Translations under genes and position numbers: made by a program
Shown here: piece after piece, positions 35,251-46,260 of the stretch
How positions within the stretch are numbered: position 1 is the first letter of the stretch
Layout of the letters: every line of letters begins with the position of its first letter
DNA from: Fasciolopsis buskii
Lineage: Eukaryota > Platyhelminthes > Trematoda > Plagiorchiida > Fasciolidae
DNA length: 64,000 nucleotides
Assembly: GCA_008360955.1 (NCBI GenBank)
Contig: LUCM01006508.1
Location: forward strand, 16,810-80,809
Direction: 5' to 3'
The notes under the pieces: model-generated
What the model saw: the letters and a program-made list of their open reading frames with translations, nothing else
What the model was told of the DNA's origin: nothing
Databases searched by the model: none

Positions 35251-36750
35251 TTCCCCTAATTGTTTTCAAATTGGATGTAAAAACCCTGATAAAAACACTT
35301 ACCTCCTTGCTTCGTAATATTTGGAACGAGAAAAGTATTCCGTTATCGTGGGGCGAGTCACTGATTGCACCGATCTTCAAGTAAGACAGAGTGGCTGCAG
35401 CAGTCGTCGTGGGATACGTTTAATTCTGATAGTTTCTTGGGTCTAAGTTTGGATAACACTCCGTCGCTTGACACCAATTCGCGACAGCAACATTCGTGAA
35501 TAGCAGGCCGGACTTGGTACAGACCAAGGTTTCATCGACCAGATTTTCACCATCCGCCAAGTGTTCGAAACGCGCCACACACAGGGCCACCCTACTACCG
35601 TAATGTTCCTCGACTTGAACGGCGCATTCGAATCAGTGGATCGACCAGCACTACTCAGTGCCCTCCACCGGAAGGGTATGCCAACGAAGTTTGTGAACCT
35701 GTTGCGAGCATTGTACTCGCAGACCTACGGTCGCGTGAGGGTATAGTGTGAACTGTCACGTTCATTCGAAACAACTAGTGGCGTTCGACAAGGGTGTCCC
35801 ATCTCTCCATTCTTGTTCAACTTCGTCATGGACGAGGTGATGGAAGATGCTTTAGGAGGTCTCCGGGACGTAGGAGTCGAACTGGAAAGTGGAGGGAAGC
35901 TATGCGACCTAGATCACGCAGACGACGTCGTGTGCCTGTTCGAATCCGCGGACCATGCACAATGCGCACTAGATAGACTGTCGAGATCGGTTGCTCGGTT
36001 CGGCATGTGCTATGCACCTTCGAATTTTAATGTGCTATTACAGAACTGGACGGCAGTAGTCCCAAATTCGATACTGGATGGAGAGCCACTTACGGTTGTG
36101 GGCGGTTTCACCTACATTTGTAGCTGCGTGTCGAAACATGGTAGGTCGTCAGTAGAGGTAATCACGCGTATATCGAAGGCTCAAACCGCTTACACCGGAC
36201 TGAAGCACTTGTGGCGTCGGCTTTATATTTCCTTGAAGTTAAAAGTTCTTGTGTACTGTGGCGCAGTGCGCTCAGTTCTGTCGTATGGTTGAGAAACATG
36301 GAGTATGCATGTCGGAGATGTTCGTCGATTAGAGGTTTTCCTCGACTGATGTCTACGTAGTATGGCTAGGATTGAATGGAGTGACCGGGTGAGTGATGTG
36401 GAGTTCAGGAATCTAATACTAGGTACCAGCTCTCAGAATATCTAATATCTGAAAGACCCGCCAAACAGCTGGCTGGAGACATTGAAGCATATGACAGCGA
36501 TCCGTGGACAAAGACGATCGTTGTCATTTTCTATGGAATCAGAATGATTGAAAAAGCACGTTTGTATATTTAGACAGCATTCACTATGCTGGCTACTACA
36601 GCATTCTTATCTTTTCCGGCCTATGTAAATCTACTCCCAGTTCCTCTTGGATATTCACTCTTTCTATAGAAACATGTAGCCCTGGGGGAAAGGCAGTGGT
36701 TAGTGAGGTTTGCTTTACTGTTTATCGCTGAACGATGATGGTGATGACGG
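35251..36750 (+). mobile_element. RTE-like retrotransposon copy E (RT with HADD box)
   Basis: The plus strand reads WNEKSIPLSWGESLI, VFETRHTQGHPTTVMFLDL and GAFESVDRPALLSALHRKG, then a TAG, then a 159-residue frame (35813-36292) from FNFVMDEVMEDAL to SVLSYG. The catalytic box is LDHADDVVC, with Tyr replaced by His. The 3' UTR ends with the family 3' end and a GATGATGG tail near 36745. The 3' half is nearly identical in protein to 49008-49487 and 63482-63003. Confidence 0.8.
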
Positions 36751-37189
36751 TGATGTTGTGTCAAGGAAAAGCAAACAGGCTAACTAGCAACCAGACTGCA
36801 AACTGCGACAAATGCTGAGGGACACCAAACGCAATGACGTGGTAGTGAAAGCGAGTGGCACACGTTGAGGAACCGCAGATCATACAACGATTTGCTTTGA
36901 GATCACGGTAACGGCTTTCAACTTGTCAATTTTTGTCTTGTCTTACCATCGCATCTCTCTAATAATCGCAGTGCGAGACATCATCACGCGATTGCCTATA
37001 CCAAGAAGAATCGGAAGCCCAAAGAAACTGGAAAGCCATTTTGAGTAAATTCGCGGCAGAATGCAACCACTTGGCGTGCAACTGTTGGTTCCGGAATTCT
37101 AAGCGGTTAATGGTCACCTGACTGTGGAGCAAAACTTGATAACAGTGACAGTGCACACCGATTGGATGATCCAGAAAAATCAGACTCAC
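36751..37189. other. Abl intron sequence adjoining alphaC exon
   Basis: No element was recognised. This is short intron flank before (in genome order) the alphaC exon. Confidence 0.4.
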
Positions 37190-37277
37190 CAAGCAGTTGA
37201 ACCAGATTACGATGCCGCAATTTTTTCATAATTGAAGCTTCCTTCAGGAAGTCATTCACGTTAAGGTTGACATCTTG
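37190..37277 (-). CDS. Abl: Abl exon: helix alphaC of kinase domain
   Basis: This 88-nt exon has acceptor TATAG ending at 37278 and donor GTGAGT beginning at 37189. It is phase 0 in and phase 1 out. It encodes QDVNLNVNDFLKEASIM and KKLRHRNLVQLL. The Glu in FLKEA corresponds to the alphaC glutamate that forms the salt bridge to the VAVK lysine. The 828-bp intron on its upstream side is the shortest of the gene, and no retroelement was recognised in it. Confidence 0.95.
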
Positions 37278-38105
37278 CTATAATGAAATGCAATGAGAGA
37301 ATGAATGACAGGTCATAAAAACATCAAGAAAACTGGATAGGAAAACAGAAACAAATATATGCTGAGGAACAGTCCAAATATCAGGCTGGAACTCCAAACC
37401 TTTGCAACCGTTATCGAGAAAACGGAAATCCGACCTTGTAGACAATTAACAATGAAATTGTAGCGTGTTTTGGGGAAAGAATACTCAAACTTAAGCTTCT
37501 GTCTGGATGTCGTCGAACGACCGAACTGTCGATCGGAAATGCAAACAATGGTCGATAAGAAATGATATCAAGTTCAGCGTATGTTGAAAATGGTTATTCA
37601 GTGATATAGATTTATTAGACCTAAAATAGCAACCCGCACCGTTTTTCATTCCGAACAGAAGTAGAAGTAAGTCAATTTAACTGACAGCCAACCATTTCCA
37701 TTTATGCTAAAAACAACTGGACGAACAAAAAACAATCACGCCGAAAATCGGAGTTCGGTAACAAAGACAAATCAATGCACTAACATGACTGAAGGGAATT
37801 GTCTCCGCTCGATTTCGGATGAAAGGATAAGGGGGGATAGGATGCGAATGCAACTAAACTGTTGCAGAATACTGAACTGTGAGATTAAGGAAGTTGACGT
37901 AAGCCGAAAGTGTTATATAATCAATGAGGCTAGAAACCTCATAGTCCCCATCGTGATGCGTGCAAAACAAGAAGGATGAGCTTACTATTGCGATCGACTC
38001 CTAGTGCATTGTTTTTACTTTTAAATCGTACCTAGTAATTCATCCGGGAGGCACTGACCGTGAGGAGCAAGAAGAATCTGTTAGCTGAATGACAATGGTG
38101 CTTAC
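37278..38105 (-). other. Short 828-bp Abl intron
   Basis: It is bounded by GTAAGC (38105) and TATAG (37278) and separates the Gly-loop and alphaC exons. No repeat was recognised. Confidence 0.8.
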
Positions 38106-38182
38106 TTTAAGAGTCTTCACAGCTACGACTGTGTTTAGCCGTTTCCAGATAGCCTCGTATACGTCGCCGTATTGACCACAAC
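38106..38182 (-). CDS. Abl: Abl exon: ATP-binding Gly-loop and catalytic lysine
   Basis: This 77-nt exon was found from the minus strand by matching the missing piece between flanking exons. The acceptor is TTCATAG at 38184-38183 and the donor GTAAGC begins at 38105. It enters with GT, completing a Gly codon, and leaves in phase 0. The peptide includes GCGQYGDVYEAIWKR and VVAVKTLK, i.e. the nucleotide-binding loop and the VAVK lysine that anchors ATP. The second loop residue is Cys where ABL1 has Gly, and Glu after the loop is Asp. Two large foldback hairpins begin 134 bp upstream of the acceptor. Confidence 0.95.
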
Positions 38183-38256
38183 CTATGAATTGAAAGATAA
38201 TAGGGGAATTATACTCGATGAAATGTTCCTGGAATGACCATTTCCCTAGTGCATAT

Positions 38257-38290
38257 ATATATATATATATTCATTTATATATATAATGAT
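38257..38290. repeat. AT-rich microsatellite
   Basis: Interrupted TA dinucleotide runs lie in the intron just upstream of the Gly-loop exon. Confidence 0.8.
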
Positions 38291-38316
38291 CCCTTGAAAA
38301 TTTCCACTGAGCAAAG

Positions 38317-38558
38317 TGAAAAAACAAGTTGACGAACAAGGTCATTTTCAGTGATTCGTACTCATACCACTGAATCAGTATATTAGGAAGAATTTTATTC
38401 AGATAAAAATGCGGGCGGAGAATGGATTTGTGATGTTACATGTATGACCCGTGTTGTGTTGCCCCTATGTCTTCCTAAAATTCTTCCTAATAATACTGTG
38501 GTGTGCTGGCATGCGTACGAATCACTGAAAACGAGCTTGTTTGCCAACGTGTTTTTTA
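38317..38558. repeat. Foldback (hairpin) repeat 1
   Basis: The arm at about 38317-38396 is complementary to about 38475-38558 with a 78-bp spacer. Perfect sub-blocks include ATTAGGAAGAATTTTA / TAAAATTCTTCCTAAT and TTTTCAGTGATTCGTAC / GTACGAATCACTGAAAA. It may be an inverted-repeat transposon remnant (MITE-like). No coding capacity. Confidence 0.75.
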
Positions 38559-38588
38559 ATATACATGGGTCTCACCAGCACTTAATTT

Positions 38589-38893
38589 ATAGCGTCAGGA
38601 GTGTGCACCGAAGCTCTTCGTTGAACAGTCCACAGAAGAAATACAACTGTGATTCGTCGATAATTCTTTGTTAGTTAGGCTGAGCCAACTTTAGGAACAA
38701 GGGCAGGATGTCACCAGACTAGACGGACATTGTCATTAGCAGCTGGATGAGTGAATAAATTTTCCCGGAAACATTCTGCCCTCGTTCCTAAAGTTGGCTC
38801 AGCCTAACTGACAAAGAATTATCAACGAATCACAGTTGTAGTTGTTCTGTGGACTGTTAGACGAAGAGCTTCGATGCACACTCCTGACGCTAC
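38589..38893. repeat. Foldback (hairpin) repeat 2
   Basis: The arm at about 38589-38708 is complementary to about 38772-38893 with a spacer of about 63 bp. Long perfect blocks include TTAGGCTGAGCCAACTTTAG with its complement, and GCGTCAGGAGTGTGCA. The arms of about 120 bp are longer and better preserved than those of hairpin 1, so this one looks younger. Confidence 0.85.
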
Positions 38894-41800
38894 AAGTTAG
38901 ATTCCGGTGAGGCATACAGTCGGAGTGTACAAGTATAAGGATGTCTGGATAAGAGAGTACCGGGTACGCTATAACCGTGAAACCGGTCGTGTGCCTCCGG
39001 GGAAATTTTGTTCACTCGTCCGGATACTACTGACAATATCTATATCGAGCAGCGTGGGCCCAGGCGGTCACTTGAGCAGACCTTCATTTTCAAATGGGCA
39101 CACATTGAAAGTAAATGGATGGGATGATATGGTTTTTTCGCTCTACGTACCAAAATATTGCTTATAATGCGTAATGGCGATTCGCTTGGCATCAGTGACT
39201 CTAGTCTACTGTCCAAATGTAATATTATTTCAAGGAGTTAAAAACAGTGGAGCGAGAAACTGCAACATGAATCAGGGAACCATAAGCTTGAATTCAGAAA
39301 CTACAAATGGATTAGCTCAAATTTGACATACGTTGCATGGCAAACAACCTCAATGGTAAGTGACACAAACTGGGAGCAAAGCTGGCCCAACCCAAGTTAC
39401 ATTATAACTTCCCGGTTCATCGTGATTTTTCTGAGCTGAGTTTAGAGATGGTACTGTTAATTGTAAACACGCCGTCATATGACCGGCAAAAAGGACAAAT
39501 TGAAACAATTGCAGCCGCCAAGTCAACCTATCACATAAATCGTCTTCAGATGGACTGTTCCGGGAGTGGCTCCCTACCGACAGTGAGGTATTCTGGGTCG
39601 TGCAGAAGTTAAAATCAAAAGGCGTGCCAAGGTTAGAAGGCGCAACAAACGCTCCATTCATTGAAATGGCTTCATTCGCACGTTATTCTTCTCAGGGCTT
39701 TATTTGTTATTTTCCATTGTAATTTTGTTTCAATCGCTCCCGAGCAACCGGAATGTTATACTTAAACTTCTTATGAGTCTAATAATAATAACCCCCTACA
39801 ATGGTTACTGTATTCCATCGAAAGTCGATACACGAAGTTCCTACCTGGAATGAGATAAACAAATACCTCAAAAACACGATGGACCGTTGACATTCCTATA
39901 GGTTCAGAGCACTGACAAATCATGGAAAATCAGTGGAATTGCTTTTCTAAAAATTGAGTGTCCAGGACCAAAATAGCATCAAAACTACGTTAAAAAAACA
40001 AACCAGCATACGAGAACAAACCAAAAAAACAGCATACGAGAACAATCCAAAAAAAAATTGATCCCATAAACGGTTAGCTGTTCCAAACCTGAGACCCACG
40101 GAATTTGACGTTGGACGGGAGAGTTTGTAGCTTATTAGTTATTTTGGAATGCCAATGTTTATATCCTCTTAGAATGCGTTTGCGTACATGGTTTATTTTC
40201 TTGAAAACAAGATTTGCCAAATGCTTGGGTAGTTGATCCCGCTGCATAGCGAAGGCGAAAAAAGTAGTCTATTCATTGCGAATTAGAGCACGATGCATAG
40301 TCACCTTTATCATGTCAATGAGACCGAAAATGGAAGTAAGGCACACACTAATGGCAACCGATTCGCGAGAAACAGACAATAATCTGGGTAAGATGCCCGA
40401 ACACTATCAACAGCGAAACCAATTGGTGCCGGACGCTTACGAACGAAATCCCACGTCGAGATTGCCAAACTGCGTACAATCGGTTGTAATACCAGGAGTG
40501 AACCACATGAATATCAGGAAGCACACTGTAACGGATTTCACAGTGCCCTTTGTGTGTGTGTATATATATATACGTGCATGCCATGACAACGTTTCGGATA
40601 CTGAGGTCAAATAACAGGAGCATGCATAGACGTGCCTGAAAATTTAAAACAATAAACCCATCGGTTTTCAAACTAGCGCAGTTTGTGTGGCTGTTGAAAA
40701 CTGGCGCGTATGCATGCCCAATATTTATCAGAACAGTTCCGATAAGAATTTCGTTCTTATGTACGTAGCGGCGAAACCCTTTGAGATTGAGAGTACGGTT
40801 AGTGTTTTAGGAACATCAGTGGCAAACGCGATAGATTATTTTAAAACGATCCACTTCATGTGACCTTAATTTGTTCTAAGAACTTAGTGGATAAAACTGA
40901 GCGAACAAATAGAACGGAAAAGAATATTTCCAGGATCACGGCGTGGAGGTTGGGCAAACAGCTCTAGGCAACCGAACTCAATCCCTTGAGCAATCGTTGC
41001 CTTGTACTGCGTCGACTTCTGCACAAATGTATTTCCACATTTCAGTCAAAACAGTTGCATTCATTATCTGGTAAAAAAACGGTGGCAAGGAAGATTCGTT
41101 GAATGAGTGAGTTGAGCAAGCATGACAGGTTGCTCGAGAACTCGGCTGTGATGAGATTCTGGTTGGCTAGAATGCATGCTTAGTAAGGGACAGTGGAGTT
41201 CCTATAGACGTTCTGGAGACTATGAAGAAGAAGAAGGGGGGTCACGTGGAAATCTGGAAATGCCACTTTGAGAAACCATTGTGTAGTGGATGAGTAAGAT
41301 ATGAAAGTATCTTTGGAGCAAACCTTTCACATATGGATAAGTGTTTATCACAGCTTAATAGAAAATTCCTTCAGTGGTATGAGACACGAGTACTACGTGC
41401 CAGTCCAGGGGACAGAAGTCTTTGGGGAGAATCTGGGAAAAAACAGAACTACAAAGAATATTTAGAGAAGCACGAAAGTATCCAAATGGCAGACGGAGGT
41501 TCTGCTTCATCTTGGCACTGGCCATTTTCATGAAAAGTCGGAAATCGTTATTTAACAGGGGTTCCAAAGGGAAACATTAAGATGTTTGTAAAATAGATTC
41601 TCGAAGAAGGATGACGTTGTTATGGGAAAAATTAGGGAGGCTAATTTGAACTTGATTTATTTTTCTGAGTGAATGGGAAGCGGACCGAGTATATCTTAAA
41701 CCTTAATAGATGATGATTGCAAATACTTTCAAGAAAAACAATCTAGGATATTTGTCACTGAATCTGTCTAAAATGGAGTTTTCACCGATGGCAGAAATAT

Positions 41801-43480
41801 AGAAGTCTGTTAGATTAAACGCAACCAGTTGCAGGTCCGAGGCAATGATAGAAATCACTAACAAGAACAAGTAAATCATCCTCAAGAATGAGGACAACGA
41901 ATTGCATCTAGATGAGCTGAGATGGCTTGTATATGGTCCGCATAACCCGCTTCCATGTACTCCGTTATCCGAGTAGAGTGCTGATCGGAAGATGGGGCGA
42001 GGTAGTCAGTCAGAACAGACGGCTCGGTGGGGGCCGACCCCCACTGGATGCTTCAGGACATTAGATGGAACGGCCCAACAACACAGTCAACAGCAAGTTC
42101 AAACTAGAAACTGTTCCTCACATATGATAATGAACGACTGCCCTAAGTTCCTATCTAAACCACTGATTTCGACTCGAAGTATGGGGTGCCCGGTGGCGGC
42201 AACCGAAAGCAGGGCATACACCAGGACATAATCAACGGCTGTCGAAACTGAATCGACCTAAACTTCAACAATGGTACCAGAAAATATGCTGCTTAGTATG
42301 TCCAGAGCAAGTGATAAGCGTATCACGTGAAACCAAAATAGGAAGCATGACCTGTCTAGGTACATGCTAAGAATTTCCAACTTCAAAAATGGTCGTCAGT
42401 GCCTTTTGCGGACAACGACAGAGTCCAGCAACAGCTACGAGCATAGCTGTGTCGGAGAGCTGTATGCCTCCCAGTCGAGTAGGAAAACGGACACCAAATC
42501 AGCTTATCATGCTCAATATGTAGCCGCCAACAAACAGCGGCACTGACTGGGACGTGCGAGGTCCTCAAGCCCGAAGTGTACTACTGGAACTGTAAACTGG
42601 TGAAAACGGCCCAAAAACACAGTGCTGTAACCCATTTGTGCCTGGTGCTAAAAACCACATTGAGATTCTGATCTGATTTGACTGAAAGGAACGCAAATAT
42701 GCGTATGCATACATATTGAAATGGCCCTGTACATGGATAAGTATCTGGAGACGGACGTTCTTTTGTTCTTGATCCCTATATTGTTCTTCCCAAGAGCACT
42801 AAAAAATCGAAATATTTTGAATATCAAGTACAATTTTGCAATAAAGAAATCCAAGATAAGCTCATGACTATGGCAGAAGGACGACCAATAAGGGTACATA
42901 CACTTCTTTCGTCACTACAATACCGGCATAAAACAAATGCACTACATTCACTAACGTTATGAGCTTATAAATCTATCTACACCACATATTGTGTCATAAT
43001 ATTACCTCTCACTTACAGTCTCCTTGCTAATTATGAATGACTCCTAAACTGCGGGGATCGGCTGATAGATAATATACAATACAATACGGTAATGGAAATG
43101 TCGTCCATGATAGCAGGGACTTATTATTCTTTAATGTGAAGCGACACCCAAGAGTCGCTCGAGAACAAACATCAACGGACACGACCACATGCGCTATTCA
43201 ATGTGACTTAGTCATTACGTCTCGTCGTGCCCGCCAATTCCGCCTGAGTAACTCGCAACAACTGATAGGGGAAAACACTACAAGTAAAAAAGAATTAGCC
43301 GCATACTATGGCGAACCTTACTTACCTACGCACATGAAAAACTCAGGTTTCCGGCTGCAGTTAGCCTTAAGTTCAAATTATCCAGCAGTTCAAACAACTG
43401 ACCTAGACGTCACTCTCGGCCTGTTGAACAAACTCATTGCGCGTTAGCGTTTCTGCCGACAGAAAACATTCAGGAATTCA
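38894..43480. other. Abl intron sequence without firmly recognised element
   Basis: It holds a short TG/TA microsatellite (about 40551-40572), a short direct repeat near 40010-40055 and a tract at about 41180-41300 weakly related to 24388-24490. No exon was seen. Confidence 0.35.
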
Positions 43481-43690
43481 ATCATCATAGGGCATCAACT
43501 ACCAGATCACTGGTAAGACTGTAACCACTCTGTAGGTGTTTTATCTTTGCATGAAATTAACAGCAATACCTACCCACCGAACCCGAAATGGGACGCGAAC
43601 CCGGGACGAACGATTGTGACTCAAGTGCATTAGCCATTACACTAAACGGACAAGATTTGAAAGGTATGAACTTCACACTTCCACCCGGTG
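43480..43690 (-). mobile_element. tRNA-derived SINE-like element, diverged third copy
   Basis: The minus strand reads TGTGAAGTTCATACCTTTC at its head, TAATGGCTAATGCACTTGA, then CGTTCGTCCCGGGTTCGCGT, matching the box B region of the other two copies base for base over this stretch. The downstream part is diverged but keeps the spacing of the hammerhead region (43570-43525). Confidence 0.6.
43525..43570 (-). ncRNA. Decayed hammerhead-like region (copy 3)
   Basis: On the minus strand CTGTTAA (43563-43557) is followed by exactly 14 bases, then AAAAC (43542-43538) and a shortened stem III region ending in TA before CAGAGTG. The positions match CTGATGA, 14 bases, GAAAC of the consensus, but core bases and stems are damaged. 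It is identified only by alignment to copies 1 and 2. Confidence 0.4.
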
Positions 43691-44436
43691 ATCATGAGCT
43701 GCGCATACTTAGAAGAGCAGATTGCTAAAGGCGTTTGTTGCATTAAAAACCACAAGAAATTATTCACAACTGTAAACATACAAAGCAGTAAGACTGCAAC
43801 AGTTAAAAGTTCCAACTCGTTATAAATTCCCCCCCCCCGTTAAATTAAAGCGAAAAACGACCAGCTAGATTTCACGACGCATGGCTTAGTGTCGTGCCAG
43901 CTGAATCTTCCGAAAGTCAGTAGGTATAACAAGCATTTCAGTGTTTTATTTCACTCAAATATTCGTTAAATACAGTTGCGTTTAATGATACAAACCTTTG
44001 TGTACCAATGTTTTTGGCATATCTGAGGCCAACAAAGTAAAAATCAGACACTCAATGTACTGAAGCACACTGTCACGCGAAAGGCTAAAAAATTCCTAAA
44101 AACAACTGTCACCTGGACAAGTGAGTGAAAGATTGATAGCCGACCACATCAAAAACGTTCCTCATCTGGCGCAGACTTTCCTAAACAGTTACGACCGTCT
44201 ACTGAACGCACGCCCGGAACTAGGTGAGATAAACATAAAAGTTAATCGTCTATTAGGATTACGCTGTTAGATGGACTGATGAACACCGCACATAATTTTC
44301 GCTCATGTACGACGGCCATGAATAAAACGCTGGTCGGAAAACGGAACAATGAAATTCATTTTCTAGGAAACAAGGACTGTAGCGCTACATGGAACAACAT
44401 GGCTGCGGGTTTGGGTTGGATAAATAGGCACGAATG

Positions 44437-44439
<3 letters not shown>

Positions 44440-44516
<77 letters not shown>
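44440..44516. repeat. (TA)38 microsatellite next to Abl splice donor
   Basis: 38 uninterrupted TA units (44441-44516). In gene orientation the repeat starts after GTAAGAG at the 5' end of the 6341-bp intron. Confidence 0.97.
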
Positions 44517-44517
<1 letters not shown>

Positions 44518-44523
44518 TCTTAC

Positions 44524-44947
44524 CAAGCTTCTGTCGCATGAGAATCTCGTTTCGATCGATTTCCCAACCATCCCAGGACTGTTTTCGGAAAGACTCATCC
44601 GTCCTGCTTAACCCAGGGAACGGTTCTAGCACCTGTTGGCTAGCGACACGGGGACGTGAGTGAAAGCTCGTCTGGTCGTGCATTGCAGTGCTGGGGTCAG
44701 CTGAAGGATGCGGAGGAACCGGAGGAAGAGTGGATTGAGCTGCACTGCCGATGAATTGGGTGTGTGGATGCGAAGGGATGGCATGTGTCGGTACGGAGGA
44801 GTAAGCACCGGAATTCATGTGGTTCGATGGATACTGAAGCTTTGGAACCGGATAAAGTAAGGGGCATACAAGACCATCGGCTGAACGCGAATGATGGTCG
44901 ATCAACTGAACGACATTGGGAAATCGATGGACGTTCGTGATGTAAAA
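44524..44947 (-). CDS. Abl: Abl exon: SH2 second half, SH2-kinase linker, start of kinase domain
   Basis: The acceptor is CTTTCAG, with the exon starting at 44947. The donor GTAAGAG begins at 44523. The exon is 424 nt, phase 0 in and phase 1 out. It finishes the SH2 domain (FYITNVHRF, QLIDHHS, ADGLVCPLLYPVPK). It then carries a linker of about 91 residues with proline clusters (TLPPVPPHP), against roughly 15 residues in human ABL1. It ends in WDGWEIDRNEILMRQKLG, the Abl signature just before the Gly-loop. A (TA)38 microsatellite starts six bases past the exon end, inside the intron. Confidence 0.95.
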
Positions 44948-45880
44948 CTGAAAGTAACGAATCGGAAAAGAAAAATAATTAAGACGTAAAATGATGCATC
45001 TAAAAACAACGAAGTAACATTATTTCTTATTAAATACTTCGTTTGTGTGAAACGGAACTGCGGTATTCCACAGTCTTTGGGACCGATCAAATTGAGGGTA
45101 GACCATGAACCCTCGTCATGACAGGTGTAGTGGACTAAAATCACATCAGGTCATGTAAAATTTGAAAAATAAACAGGAATACGTCCAAAATATAGCAGTA
45201 TGAAGAAAATGGAACAAAATATCCCTCCGAGTTGTGCTTGTCCTTCGCTGTGGAAATAAAAAAGCCAGAAAATAGAAAAAAAGAATAACAGCCAGTCAAA
45301 AATCAAAAGACACCGGTTGATTTGCCTTCCTGTTGAAAAATGCCATCCGCAATACGAGTCATATGGAGCTCGAACGAGATCAATTCCAAAAACAAGCCTT
45401 CATGTCTAACTCAGCCGAAGGCCTTTGAAATATCCAGCAAGGCTAACAGAATTTATCCGTAGTCTTGAATGCAACGGGCCCAGAGCGTGACAGTAACCAA
45501 GTCACCAGCAGAATGATCCAAGCAGAACCCATACTGATAATGAGTGAGAAAACTTCTAAGCTCAAGGAACGAACACAGTTACTCGCTGATAACTGTCTCA
45601 GTTCTTTTGAGAGTGCAAAGCTGAAGCCGAAAGATTGCTGTTAGGTATAGAAGGGTTAGTGTGCGTCAGAATAGAAAAAATAATCCCGTTTGGCCGTGAG
45701 CAGAGGAAAATTCATTTACTGAGAGAATAAAAAGACAACACGGTATGAAGACTAATCCAGCAGCACATTACTTTCATAATGACAAGTAAAATATAATCCA
45801 GATCAAGATTTTTCCAGAAATTCGGACAAAAAGCAGCTTGACAGAAATTCCTAGTGGTGCGAACCTTCACACAGTGGAAG
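44948..45880. other. Abl intron sequence without recognised element
   Basis: Nothing recognised between the SH2/kinase exon and the RTE array. Confidence 0.4.
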
Positions 45881-46260
45881 AAGCCAAGTGGACGTCAGCC
45901 GATAATGTGGCAAATGTGGGTTGAGAAAATTTACAGCAAACCTAGGTAGAATATGTGTCTAATGTCTTCGTGGTTGGGGTCTGAAAGACCTACCAACTAG
46001 CTGGCTGGAGACACGGAAGGATATGACAGCGATCCGTGAACAAAGACGACCGTGGTGTCATGTTCTGTCGAATCAGAATGATTGAAAAACCTCGTTTGTA
46101 GTTAGACAGCATTCGCTATGACGGCTACTGCAGCATTCTTATCTTTTCCGGCCTATGTAAATTTAGTTTTAGTTCCTCTTGCATGTTCACCCTTGCAATG
46201 GAAACGTAACCCTGGGGGAAAGGCAGTGGTTAGTGAGGCTTGCCTTGCTGTTTACCGCTG
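45880..46260 (+). mobile_element. RTE 3' end fragment
   Basis: The plus strand carries a decayed C-terminal tract (GGGTCTGAAAGACCTACC.., FLSNQND-like end) and the family 3' end GAGGCTTGCCTTGCTGTTTA with a short GATGAT tail. Confidence 0.75.

Noticed and set aside
44279..44905. Long Ile-Tyr repeat tract in both-strand ORFs
   Set aside because: It is translation of the (TA)38 microsatellite beyond the splice donor, not protein.
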